Of a stretch of DNA of 64,000 nucleotides, positions 49,791 to 59,101 are shown piece by piece. The DNA comes from Desulfobacula sp. Its GTDB lineage: Bacteria; Desulfobacterota; Desulfobacteria; Desulfobacterales; Desulfobacteraceae. The DNA lies in contig NZ_JABZFL010000111.1 in NCBI RefSeq assembly GCF_014237455.1, forward strand, positions 1 to 64,000, read 5' to 3'. The notes under the pieces were generated by a model. That model made no database searches, was not told the origin of the DNA, and saw nothing but the letters and a program-made list of their open reading frames with translations. How positions within the stretch are numbered: the stretch's first letter is position 1; each line of letters opens with the position of its first letter. The position numbers and the translations under genes were made by a program.

Positions 49791-51401
49791 ATGCCAGAGC
49801 AGAGTGTAAATTATGATTTACTGAGTCCGGTAAAATTTCTCAACCGAAGTGCCGAGGTTTACCCGGACAAGGTGGCAGTGATTTATGGGGACCAGCGCCG
49901 CACCTATTCAGAGTTTCAAGAAAGGGTCTTTCGCCTGGCCAATGCCCTGAAAAAAAATAATATAGGCAAGGGTGACAAGGTGGCTTTTGTCTGTCCCAAT
50001 ATTCCGCCCATGCTGGAAGCTCATCATGCCGTTCCCCTGATCGGGGCAACTCTGGTGAGCGTCAACATTAGGTTGTCTGCCAATGAAATCGCCTATATTA
50101 TTGATCATTCAGATGCAAAGGCTGTTTTTGCGGATAATGAGTTCGGCGGTACGGTTGCCTCAATTCAGTCATCATTGACCAAAGTTGAAACCTATGTCAA
50201 TATCTGTGATATCGATGATTCAAAGCCCCTTGAAGGAGCGGATTACGAAACATTCCTTGCTTCAGGATCAAACGAGCCGGTTGAATCCGCCATCACGGAC
50301 GAGAGAGAAATTGCCACCATAAATTACACAAGCGGGACCACGGGACGTCCAAAAGGGGTGATGTATCATCACCGCGGGGCTTATCTGAATGCCATTGGTG
50401 AACAGCTTGAGTTCAACACCAGTGCCGATTCTGTCTATCTCTGGACACTTCCCATGTTTCATTGTAACGGATGGTGTTTCACCTGGGGGATAACTGCAAT
50501 GGGTGCCACCCACGTATGTCTGCGCCAGGTGATTCCGGAAGAGATCTACGGGCTTATTGATTCAGTAGGGGTTACCCATCTGTGCGCCGCTCCCACCATT
50601 CTTATCGGAATGTCTGCCTATGCCAAGGAAAATCAGCTGAAGCTCCCGCACCGTCTTGAAATCATGACCGCCGGTGCACCGCCGGCCCCCACAATTATTC
50701 AGAATATGGAGAGTATCGGGGCAAATATCACCCAGACTTATGGCCTCACAGAAGTATACGGTCCTCACAGTGTCTGTCAATGGCAACGCAAATGGGATGA
50801 CCTTGAGCCCATGGAAAAAGCCCGGTTAAAAGCACGCCAGGGCGTGGCATTTATAATCGCCCAATACATGGATGTGATGAACCCTGAAACCATGGAGCCT
50901 GTTCCAAGAGACGGGAAAACAATGGGTGAAATTGTCATGCGGGGCAACAATGTCATGCTGGGGTACTACAAAGATCCTGACACCACCAGTGAAGCGTTTA
51001 AGGGCGGCTGGTTTCACAGCGGAGACCTCGCAGTAATCCATCCGGATAATTATGTTCAGATTATGGACCGCAAAAAAGATATCATTATCAGCGGGGGGGA
51101 AAATATTTCAACGGTTGAAATAGAAAATGTTCTTTACACTCATCCTGACGTTCTTGAGGTGGCTGTTATTGCGGTGCCTGATCCGAAATGGGGAGAAGTC
51201 CCAAAAGCCTTTGTGGTTCCACAAAACGGGAGTGATCTTGAAGCCGCTACCCTCGTTGATTTTTGCAAACAAAACATTGCACGGTTTAAGGCGCCGAAAC
51301 ACATTGAGTTTGGTGAACTGCCAAAAACCGCCACCGGTAAAATCCAGAAATTCAAACTCCGGGAAAAGGAATGGAAGGACCACGACCGTATGGTCAATTA
51401 G
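49791..51401 (+). CDS. AMP-forming acyl-CoA synthetase
   Basis: This 536-residue adenylate-forming enzyme activates a carboxylic acid to its CoA ester. The AMP motif is INYTSGTTGRPKGVMYHHRG, then the TYGLTEVYGP motif, GWFHSGDLAVIHPDNY and the C-terminal lysine motif PKTATGKIQKF. The family branch resembles medium-chain fatty acid and DmdB-type ligases. The ATG at 49791 follows AAGGAGG, so I do not use the ATG 30 nt upstream. It follows a two-component pair and precedes a permease. Confidence 0.9.
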   Translation: MPEQSVNYDLLSPVKFLNRSAEVYPDKVAVIYGDQRRTYSEFQERVFRLANALKKNNIGKGDKVAFVCPNIPPMLEAHHAVPLIGATLVSVNIRLSANEIAYIIDHSDAKAVFADNEFGGTVASIQSSLTKVETYVNICDIDDSKPLEGADYETFLASGSNEPVESAITDEREIATINYTSGTTGRPKGVMYHHRGAYLNAIGEQLEFNTSADSVYLWTLPMFHCNGWCFTWGITAMGATHVCLRQVIPEEIYGLIDSVGVTHLCAAPTILIGMSAYAKENQLKLPHRLEIMTAGAPPAPTIIQNMESIGANITQTYGLTEVYGPHSVCQWQRKWDDLEPMEKARLKARQGVAFIIAQYMDVMNPETMEPVPRDGKTMGEIVMRGNNVMLGYYKDPDTTSEAFKGGWFHSGDLAVIHPDNYVQIMDRKKDIIISGGENISTVEIENVLYTHPDVLEVAVIAVPDPKWGEVPKAFVVPQNGSDLEAATLVDFCKQNIARFKAPKHIEFGELPKTATGKIQKFKLREKEWKDHDRMVN

Positions 51402-51459
51402 CATTTTTATTACAACGTTGTATAAAAATTAAATTAGTATGATTAAAAAGGAGATCGAC

Positions 51460-52803
51460 ATGCCCATTTATAAACGCCAAGACGGCGAAGAACAACCTTA
51501 CTGGCCCTGTGGCCCTTTCAAACTCAGATTGCCCCTTGTTCATTATCGATTTGAGTCGGTGGAATTTGTTCAGGCCCTTATTCTTTTTGTGGTGAGCCTC
51601 GCAATGATACCGCTTTTACAAAAATACCTGGGCCTTCCATATGAGATCGCTCTTGCATATGTTTTTGTCTGCGGTATTGGTTTTATGATACCGGCTTTTT
51701 TGGGTGTTCCCATGGTGCCGGGCTGGATTACTCCGGCCATCCCAGTGGTTCTTCTATACCTTGGCCAGTTTGAGCCGGGTCCTGAAGCGATTCAGGCTTT
51801 GGTTGCCCTTCAGCTTCTTGTAGCAGCCATTTTTCTTTTGTTAGGAATCACGAAGCTCAGCAGCAAAGTGGTGTTAAACGTTCCTTCCTCCATAAAGGCA
51901 GGGATTCTTCTAGGTGCCGGTGTTGCCGCTTATATGGGTGAATTGAAAACGGGAGGTCGTATTCCCAATACACCCATTGCCATTGGTTTGGGGAGCCTGG
52001 TTTGTTTTTACATGCTGTTTTCGGTGTCATTTGCAAAACTGAAAAGTAAAAAGGGTTTTGCACAAATAATCGGTAAGTATGGAATGGTTCCTGCCATGAT
52101 ACTGGCCATATTTATCGGCATGATGGTTAAGGAATACCCCATACCGGATATTGAATGGGGGATCACCGTTCCCCAGTTCAAAGGGATGTGGGCATATCTT
52201 CCATTCACGGTGGGCTTTCCAAGCGCAGATATGTTTATAAAAGCGATTCCCACTGCCATTATTGCATATATCATCGCGTTTGGAGATGTAATTGTGGGGA
52301 CGGTTCTGGTTAAAGCAAGCTCTGAAGAAAGCCGGCCTGATGAAAAGATTGATACTGATACCGACAGAATTCACATCGTAACCGGTCTGAGAAATGTACT
52401 CCATGCCTTTTTTGCTCCTTATCCGGGTCTTGCTGGTCCCATATGGACAGCAGTAACAGCAACCGTTGCCGATCGTTATCGGCATGGCCGAAAAGCCATG
52501 GATTCAATTTTCAGCGGAAGTGGAACCTTCTGGATTGCAGGTTTCCTTTCCTTGTTCATATTGCCTCTTGTGAGCTTTTTTAAACCCTTTCTGCCCATCG
52601 GACTGTCTTTAACCATGGTGGTCACCGGGTATCTGTGCATAATTACAGCATTCAAACAGGTCAAGATGCCGGTGGAACTGGGTATTGCCGGAACCATGGC
52701 CGTAGTCCTTGCTATGCATGGTGCCGCCTGGGGTCTTGGGGTTGGTGTTGTTCTGCATATCTTTCTTGAAAAGAAATTACAGCCCTCAGCATCTACAGCT
52801 TAA
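51460..52803 (+). CDS. Multi-pass permease, NCS2/SulP-like
   Basis: This 447-residue protein has about 12 hydrophobic helices. Motifs such as GIGFMIPAFLGVPMVPGWITPAIPV and the GLAGPIWTAVTATVADRYR segment resemble the xanthine/uracil and SulP-type fold, but I cannot assign a subfamily with certainty. The ATG at 51460 lies 6 nt after AAGGAG, better than the ATG at 51439. The neighbour acyl-CoA synthetase suggests the substrate may be an organic acid. A strong terminator follows. Confidence 0.72.
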   Translation: MPIYKRQDGEEQPYWPCGPFKLRLPLVHYRFESVEFVQALILFVVSLAMIPLLQKYLGLPYEIALAYVFVCGIGFMIPAFLGVPMVPGWITPAIPVVLLYLGQFEPGPEAIQALVALQLLVAAIFLLLGITKLSSKVVLNVPSSIKAGILLGAGVAAYMGELKTGGRIPNTPIAIGLGSLVCFYMLFSVSFAKLKSKKGFAQIIGKYGMVPAMILAIFIGMMVKEYPIPDIEWGITVPQFKGMWAYLPFTVGFPSADMFIKAIPTAIIAYIIAFGDVIVGTVLVKASSEESRPDEKIDTDTDRIHIVTGLRNVLHAFFAPYPGLAGPIWTAVTATVADRYRHGRKAMDSIFSGSGTFWIAGFLSLFILPLVSFFKPFLPIGLSLTMVVTGYLCIITAFKQVKMPVELGIAGTMAVVLAMHGAAWGLGVGVVLHIFLEKKLQPSASTA

Positions 52804-52830
52804 CCCGTATAAACAAACACTTTAAACCAA

Positions 52831-52864
52831 AAACCCTTCCCGGAAGACCGGGAAGGGTTTTTTT
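52831..52864 (+). terminator. Terminator after acyl-CoA synthetase/permease unit
   Basis: AAACCCTTCCCGG (52831-52843) pairs perfectly with CCGGGAAGGGTTT (52848-52860), with loop AAGA, and four more T follow. Confidence 0.93.
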
Positions 52865-52963
52865 AATCCCCTTGATTTATTTCCTTTTTTTGTTGTATTC
52901 AATAAAGAGCCATAGGTTTTTTCTTCATTGATCAAGACAGAAGTTAAACAAAGGAATGATTTG

Positions 52964-53215
52964 ATGCTTGACAACAGATCAATAACCGGACGATATATCG
53001 GGCTTTTTCTGTTGGGTTGTTTTCTGTTTTGCTATCCCGTGCTGACCATATTCAATCTGCCATACTGTTTGTTTGGCATCCCTTTGTTTTTTTTTTATTT
53101 ATTCTCAGCCTGGTCAGTCTTGATTGTTTTTATTATTTTTTGCACAAAAATTCCAGATACTTTTCAGTCGTCAGGAACTGATACTGGCGTGAATAAGGGA
53201 AAACAATCAGGCTGA
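52964..53215 (+). CDS. Small two-helix membrane protein upstream of SSS kinase
   Basis: The 83-residue protein has two hydrophobic helices (about 12-32 and 36-60) and a polar C-terminus. I use the ATG at 52964 behind AAAGGAATG; the longer frame would start at a TTG. Position and size recall CbrX, the small membrane protein encoded just before cbrA in pseudomonads, but the sequence similarity cannot be judged here. It is 55 nt upstream of the CbrA-like kinase. Confidence 0.62.
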   Translation: MLDNRSITGRYIGLFLLGCFLFCYPVLTIFNLPYCLFGIPLFFFYLFSAWSVLIVFIIFCTKIPDTFQSSGTDTGVNKGKQSG

Positions 53216-53270
53216 AGTCAAGATTGCCTGCCTGATTAACCTTAAAAATTTATTTTAGTCCGGGGCAACT

Positions 53271-56090
53271 ATGTTAGAACAGAAAATCATCATTTTTGTT
53301 TCTTTCGGATATATGGGGCTCTTGTTTGCCATTGCCTTCTGGGGGGATAAACGGGCTGAAGCCGGCAAAAGCATTATCAGCAACCCCTATATTTATGCCT
53401 TATCCCTGGCCGTCTATTGCACTGCCTGGACCTTTTACGGGAGTGTGGGAGCGGCCAGCAGATCAGGTATCACAGGATTTTTAAATATTTATTTAGGCCC
53501 TACTCTCATGATGATCCTGGGTTGGCCTGTGCTTAGAAAAATTATCCGTATCAGCAAAGTCAACCGGATTACCTCCATTGCCGATTTCATCGCCTCCCGG
53601 TACGGGAAAAGTGCTACCATTGCCGGTGCTGTTACGATTATCGCTGTTCTTGGCATTGTGCCGTACATGTCGGTTCAAATTAAAGCCATATCAACGTCTT
53701 TTCAGCTGATCAGTCAATATCCGGACGTTTATATGGCAAAAACCGTAACCAGTCTGCCGGGCATAAAAGACACGGCATTTTTTGTGGCCATGTTGCTGGC
53801 ATTATTTGCCGTGGTTTTCGGAACCCGCCATCTGGAAACCACTGAACGCCATGAAGGTCTGGTCGCAGCCATTGCCTTTGAATCCGTTGTAAAACTGATT
53901 GCCATCATATCAGTGGGATTGTTTATTACCTATGGACTTTATTCGGGATTCGGAGACCTGTTTGCCCAGGCAAGTCGTGTTCCTCAAATAAAGCAGCTTT
54001 TTGTTATGGAAGTGAATGCATCCACATTTACAGGGTGGTATAATGCCCTGTTTCTGGCGATGATGGCCATATTCCTTCTGCCTCGTCAGTTCCAGATGAT
54101 TGTGGTTGAGAATGTGGATGAAAATCATTTAAAAAAGGCTGTCTGGCTTTTCCCCCTGTATCTTTTGGCCATTAACATTTTCGTTATTCCCATTGCGTTT
54201 GGCGGCATGTTACATTTTTTTGAACAATGCCTTTCTGAACCCGGCTGCAGAGAGGTTTTACCCGAAACATTCGGCGGTATCCTGAAGTTTGAAAAAGGAC
54301 AGGTAGATGCAGATTATTTCGCCCTGACCCTTTTAATGGCCAAAAAGCAACAGGGCCTTGCGCTATTTACCTTTATCGGTGGGATGTCTGCGGCCACGGG
54401 AATGGTAATCGTCGAAACCATTGCCTTGTCAACCATGGTATGTAATGATCTGGTCATGCCGGTATTGCTTCGCCTTTCTTTTTTAAAACTGGATCAAAAA
54501 AGTGACTTAAGCAGGCTGTTGTTGATTATCCGAAGAGTAAGCATATTGCTCATTGTTCTTTTAGGGTATCTTTATTTTCATTATGTGGTTGGATATTATT
54601 CCCTGGTTTCCATAGGTATGATTTCCTTTGCAGCGGTTGCCCAGTTCTGTCCGGCCGTGATCGGGGGAATATTCTGGAAAGGCGCGACAAGGAGTGGCGC
54701 ACTCTGGGGATTACTGACAGGGTTTCTTGTCTGGGTGTATACCCTTGTGCTGCCGTCACTTGCCCAGGCAGGTTTTCTTTCCCTGGATTTGCTCACCCAC
54801 GGGCCTTTCGGGATTAAGCTGTTAAGCCCTGTCCACCTGTTTGGAGTGGATATTCATCATATGGGATTTAATCAGTATACCCATGCAGTCTTTTGGAGTA
54901 TATTTGTAAATATTGCATTATTTATCGGCGTTTCTCTTTTTTCAAAGCAAAGCGCGACGGAGCAAAAACAGGCCACACTTTTTGTGGATGTGTTCACGCA
55001 TTCCGTTGAATCGGAAAAATCGTCTTTCTGGCGAGCTACTGCAGCAGTTGAGGATTTAAGAATGCTTCTTGAAAGATTTTTAGGAAAAAGTCGAACCGAT
55101 GATGCCCTTGAGCGCTATGCACGGGAATATAATTTTAATTGGGACAAGGATCTTATTGCAGATGCAGGCCTGGTCAGTTACGCTGAAAAACTGCTTGCAG
55201 GTGCTATCGGATCTGCCTCTGCCCTTGTAATGGTACGGTCTGTTGTGGAAGAAGAACCTCTGGGTATGGAAGAAATCATGCATATCCTGGATGAAACTCA
55301 ACAGATTATCATTTACAGCCAGGAACTTGAAAAGGCGACCAAAGATCTTGAGGCAGCCAATGAGCGATTAAAAGAATTTGACCGGCTGAAAAACGAATTT
55401 ATCTCAACCGTAACACATGAACTTCGAACCCCCTTAACTTCGGTCAGGGCATTGGCTGAAATTATTCAAAATAATCCTGATCTTGATGTCCAAAAACACC
55501 ATCGGTTTGTCGGTATCATCATCAAGGAGAGTGAAAGGCTTTCCAGGTTGATTAATAATGTTCTCGATTTCCAAAAGATTGAATCCGGTCAGATTCAGTG
55601 GCAGATGACGCGGCTTGATTTCAGAGAAGTTATTGAGGATTCTATCTTTTCAACCAGTCAGTTGATTGAAGAAAAAAATATAGATTTAACACTTGATATA
55701 TCAAATCAAGACGGTTTCGTATCAGGAGATAAAGACCGCCTTATACAGGTAATGGTGAATCTGATTTCCAATGCCGTCAAATTTTGCGATCCCGGATATG
55801 GCAAAATTCAGATCGGGATGTATACAGAGACCATAAAAACAGGTGATAAAGAAAATCGTTATTTAAAAGTTTTTGTTAAAGACAATGGTATTGGTATCAG
55901 CAAAAAGGACCAGGATATTGTTTTCCAGAAATTTCGTCAGGCGATTGCCGGTTCAAAGGGAAGACCTGCCGGAACAGGTATTGGATTGACAATTACCCAG
56001 CATATTATTGATTCTCACGGCGGCAGAATCTGGGTGGAAAGTGAATTGGAAAAAGGCGCAACTTTCTTTTTCACGCTGCCTTTGCTATAA
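53271..56090 (+). CDS. SSS-fused sensor histidine kinase, CbrA-like
   Basis: This 939-residue protein joins a sodium:solute symporter domain (about 1-560, 13 helices; GAASRSGITGFLNIYLGP, TSIADFIASRYGKSA) to a cytoplasmic kinase. After a linker come HisKA (HELRTPLTSVRALAE, His716) and HATPase (DNGIGISKKDQD; GTGIGLTITQHIIDSHGG). This is the CbrA/CrbS type that couples solute uptake or sensing to phosphorylation. The receiver 74 nt downstream is its likely partner. Confidence 0.9.
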   Translation: MLEQKIIIFVSFGYMGLLFAIAFWGDKRAEAGKSIISNPYIYALSLAVYCTAWTFYGSVGAASRSGITGFLNIYLGPTLMMILGWPVLRKIIRISKVNRITSIADFIASRYGKSATIAGAVTIIAVLGIVPYMSVQIKAISTSFQLISQYPDVYMAKTVTSLPGIKDTAFFVAMLLALFAVVFGTRHLETTERHEGLVAAIAFESVVKLIAIISVGLFITYGLYSGFGDLFAQASRVPQIKQLFVMEVNASTFTGWYNALFLAMMAIFLLPRQFQMIVVENVDENHLKKAVWLFPLYLLAINIFVIPIAFGGMLHFFEQCLSEPGCREVLPETFGGILKFEKGQVDADYFALTLLMAKKQQGLALFTFIGGMSAATGMVIVETIALSTMVCNDLVMPVLLRLSFLKLDQKSDLSRLLLIIRRVSILLIVLLGYLYFHYVVGYYSLVSIGMISFAAVAQFCPAVIGGIFWKGATRSGALWGLLTGFLVWVYTLVLPSLAQAGFLSLDLLTHGPFGIKLLSPVHLFGVDIHHMGFNQYTHAVFWSIFVNIALFIGVSLFSKQSATEQKQATLFVDVFTHSVESEKSSFWRATAAVEDLRMLLERFLGKSRTDDALERYAREYNFNWDKDLIADAGLVSYAEKLLAGAIGSASALVMVRSVVEEEPLGMEEIMHILDETQQIIIYSQELEKATKDLEAANERLKEFDRLKNEFISTVTHELRTPLTSVRALAEIIQNNPDLDVQKHHRFVGIIIKESERLSRLINNVLDFQKIESGQIQWQMTRLDFREVIEDSIFSTSQLIEEKNIDLTLDISNQDGFVSGDKDRLIQVMVNLISNAVKFCDPGYGKIQIGMYTETIKTGDKENRYLKVFVKDNGIGISKKDQDIVFQKFRQAIAGSKGRPAGTGIGLTITQHIIDSHGGRIWVESELEKGATFFFTLPLL

Positions 56091-56164
56091 TAACCAGACC
56101 ACAAAGCAAAATCCTTTAATACGCTCATCGAAATTTATTCTGACTGTAAGATAAAGGGGGAAAA

Positions 56165-56536
56165 ATGAAGAAAAAGATATTGATCGTTGATGATGAACCC
56201 AATATTATCATACCTTTAGAATTTTTGATGAAGCAGAATAATTACGACGTTCAGACTGCTGAGACCGGAGAAAAAGCTCTGGAGTTGATATCAAGCTGGA
56301 AGCCGGATCTGATCTTACTGGATATTATGTTGCCGGGGATGGATGGATATGAAGTGTGCCAGAAAATTCGGCAGGAAAAAAAATTCAATCAAATCAAAAT
56401 CGTTTTTTTATCTGCCATGGCCCGTTCCATTGATATTGCAAAAGGCATGGGTCTTGCTGCGGATGATTACATCACCAAGCCCTTTGCCACAGACTATGTG
56501 GTTAGCAAAATTAAAGAATTACTGACAGACACATAA
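56165..56536 (+). CDS. Receiver-only response regulator
   Basis: This 123-residue single-domain regulator has IVDDEP, the phospho-acceptor Asp53 in LILLDIMLPGMDGYEV, and the switch Lys in DDYITKPFATDY. There is no output domain, so it works through another protein. It follows the SSS kinase after AAAGGGGG, and it faces the DUF294 fusion gene with 15 nt between their stops. Confidence 0.9.
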   Translation: MKKKILIVDDEPNIIIPLEFLMKQNNYDVQTAETGEKALELISSWKPDLILLDIMLPGMDGYEVCQKIRQEKKFNQIKIVFLSAMARSIDIAKGMGLAADDYITKPFATDYVVSKIKELLTDT

Positions 56537-56551
56537 CAAATTGTTTCTTTC

Positions 56552-58798
56552 TTAAGAAATCTGCTGGTCTGTGGCACCGATAAAGTCAATGCTCAATTTT
56601 GCCTGTATGGCCTTTATTTTTTTTAATATTTCTTTGAGCATTCGTTTTTCAATGGAGGAGAGTTGTTTGGGATTAATAAAATTGTGTGCCTTCATATTTT
56701 GACCGAGAATTGCCTGGATTTGTCCCATAAATCTTATCTGCATGTTGAAACTATAGGCCTGCTCCAATTCGTTATATTCATGGCGGGATAAGATTTTTTT
56801 TATGTATAGTTGATACAGCCTGGCCTGGGTAGAGGTTTCTTTGATTTCGTGTTTCAGGGAATAAATTCTTGCAAAGTCCACAATAGGGATGCTGGCCATT
56901 TTGATATCAAAGCAGTGCTTGTGCGGCCCTTTGGAATTCACCAGAAAATTTCCGAACAGCCCGATAGGGGGTTTAAAATATACGGCATTTACTGCCATAT
57001 TTCGGAAGAAACCTGCCCATCCGGATAGACTTTTAAGTAAATGGGCGCTGAGGTCATCGGAGATCTGTCTGTCCCCATAAGCAAATCTGAAATCAAAAAA
57101 AATGCTGGTATGGAGCAGATCTTCAGGCGATGCTGCATGTATCCAGGAGGAAAAATATTCTTTCCATATTGAAAGGGGCTGGCACCATTTTGGGTTTTTT
57201 GCCATAATGCCTCCCTGACAAAAATCAAACCCTGACTGATCAAGCCAGGTGCAGACTTTTTCTCCAAGCTTCAGAAAATAGGGCTGAAGATTTTTGCTTG
57301 CCTGCCCTTCATTCGGATCTTTGAAAATAATGGCATTATCCTGATCTGTTTTCAGGGTCTGCTCTTTTCTTCCTTCACTGCCCAGTGTGATAAATGCAAA
57401 AGGCACAGGGGGGTCCCCAAGTTTGGCAGTTGCAAATGTCAGTAATTTGTTTAAAATCGCATCGGAAAGTGCCGTTACCAGCCATGTTACAGTTCTGATT
57501 TTGGTTCCGCTGGTGAGCATACTGTGGATCAGTCTTGGTAATTGACTGTGCTTGCCAATAATTTCCTCAACCTTTGTGGCCTGGTTAATTTCACGAATAA
57601 GTGAAGTGTAGGAAAGTTCAGTCAATAACCGGTCGTCCAGTTCCAGGGTCTGATCGGAATGATCAAAAAGTTCTATATCTCTGATTTGAATCCGGCTTTC
57701 CGGTAAAACAGAAACCGGCTCAAAGGATTCTGAAGCTGAATAGTCATCAGCCGGGATCAAAAATCTTAAATAGGGCATATTGTCAAAGTCATTGTGTTCT
57801 GAATAAGTCCAGAGGGCGCTTTGGTGTTGCTCGAGGACATCCTTTAAACAGATATTTGAGAATTGGTTTTGGGTGTCAATATTCTGGGAGTCCCATTGTT
57901 TAATCAATTTCGGACTTATGGACTCTCCCTTCCAGCAGATATCAAGAAAAACAATCTGATTTTTCATATGAAACAAAAAATGAAATTCCGTCAGTCCTGT
58001 TTCGATTTTCAGCCGGTCCAATACAAAGAGCACTGCACTGATAAACGAGTAAGGATCTGCTTTGATTGAAATCTGTTCAGCATCAGAACCCTCTTTTATA
58101 TGGCACAGGATACCAAGTTTGTCTTGGGACCGTCTTGAAATAGTTTGTATAAGATCCCTGATGAACAAAGGTTTTAAGGATCTATTAACATTAATCAGGC
58201 CTGTATATTCATCTGATACCCTGTTGAGGATATCACTGAGAACAATGGATTCCTCATGGATGATGTCTATAAACTGGCGTTGTTTTTTTTCATCCATGTG
58301 GGGAAATTCTTTCATCGCTTCAATGGCAGTCCTGATACTGGCCATTGGTGATCTGGCATTTTTTGATAAGGTTTTTAAAAGGGACTCCACCCTTTTTTCG
58401 CCCTGACTTTGCCGGGTGATATTATCAAGTATCAGCACAAACCCGGAAAATCTACCGATATGATTTAATACCGGCACAATCTGGACCTGTAATACCAAGT
58501 TGTTCTTTTGTAAAATAAAGGTTGAGACCCTGTTAGTGACATGTTGCTTTAATTGTTCATTGATTTCGTCCAGGGCATGTTCAATAAGGTTTTTGTCAAT
58601 GAATGAAGTAATGGGTTTACCTGTCATGGGGGCAGCGATGGCAGGGGCGCTGTTGTCAGGCAGAAGATATGATTCTGACTGGCTGTCGTACAACAGGATG
58701 GCACCGTCGGAATCACAAATAATGATGGCCTCCGGCAGTTTTGAAATAAATGAGGCCAGAATCTGCTTTTCTTCCATGATATCATTCTTATGGCTCAT
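56552..58798 (-). CDS. PAS / degenerate kinase / DUF294 nucleotidyltransferase fusion
   Basis: This 748-residue protein has a PAS domain (about 10-130), then a DHp-like helical hairpin in which the usual HELRTPL is KNARSPM (144-151), so the phospho-acceptor His is Asn147 or lost. A degenerate ATPase-like part follows (about 200-350). A linker ELFDHSDQTLELDDRLLTEL (about 376-395) leads to helices and the DUF294-type nucleotidyltransferase GSEGRKEQTLKTDQDN (473-488, with D485/D487), and its substrate-binding domain (about 600-740). It probably works with the SSS kinase. The target of nucleotide transfer is unknown. Confidence 0.78.
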   Translation of the reverse strand: MSHKNDIMEEKQILASFISKLPEAIIICDSDGAILLYDSQSESYLLPDNSAPAIAAPMTGKPITSFIDKNLIEHALDEINEQLKQHVTNRVSTFILQKNNLVLQVQIVPVLNHIGRFSGFVLILDNITRQSQGEKRVESLLKTLSKNARSPMASIRTAIEAMKEFPHMDEKKQRQFIDIIHEESIVLSDILNRVSDEYTGLINVNRSLKPLFIRDLIQTISRRSQDKLGILCHIKEGSDAEQISIKADPYSFISAVLFVLDRLKIETGLTEFHFLFHMKNQIVFLDICWKGESISPKLIKQWDSQNIDTQNQFSNICLKDVLEQHQSALWTYSEHNDFDNMPYLRFLIPADDYSASESFEPVSVLPESRIQIRDIELFDHSDQTLELDDRLLTELSYTSLIREINQATKVEEIIGKHSQLPRLIHSMLTSGTKIRTVTWLVTALSDAILNKLLTFATAKLGDPPVPFAFITLGSEGRKEQTLKTDQDNAIIFKDPNEGQASKNLQPYFLKLGEKVCTWLDQSGFDFCQGGIMAKNPKWCQPLSIWKEYFSSWIHAASPEDLLHTSIFFDFRFAYGDRQISDDLSAHLLKSLSGWAGFFRNMAVNAVYFKPPIGLFGNFLVNSKGPHKHCFDIKMASIPIVDFARIYSLKHEIKETSTQARLYQLYIKKILSRHEYNELEQAYSFNMQIRFMGQIQAILGQNMKAHNFINPKQLSSIEKRMLKEILKKIKAIQAKLSIDFIGATDQQIS

Positions 58799-59101
58799 GG
58801 TTTAAATAAAAGCCTTTATACTTTGATGTTTAAATGTACGCAGCTCTGAAAATTGCCTATAGAAGATATTTCTGTTTCTATTGTATTAGAATCAGGGCAT
58901 ATGTCAAGTCTTTGAAAAGATTGAAAAAAATGATGAGTTAAAGGGCTGTAAAAGATCGGGTCACCGGTCATAATTCTATGGTAGCCATTTATCATTCAGA
59001 ATCCTGTTACAAGAAGATCAGACACCCGGATATTAAATCCTGAACTGTTTTAAACAGGATTAATTATTTTTTTATATTATTAGTTATGCTAATAGTACAA
59101 T
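58799..59101. other. Divergent promoter region of DUF294 fusion and argP
   Basis: There is no gene here. Near 59034-59061 an AATCCTG...CAGGATT repeat with an inner CTGTTT-T-AAACAG palindrome lies directly before the AT-rich argP element. I see nothing else with clear structure. Confidence 0.5.
59059..59084. promoter_or_regulatory. Candidate ArgP operator upstream of argP
   Basis: This 26-bp AT-rich element matches the one before argO at 24 of 26 positions and ends 17 bp before the argP ATG. In intact systems LysR regulators commonly bind their own promoter, which this would fit. Confidence 0.5.
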
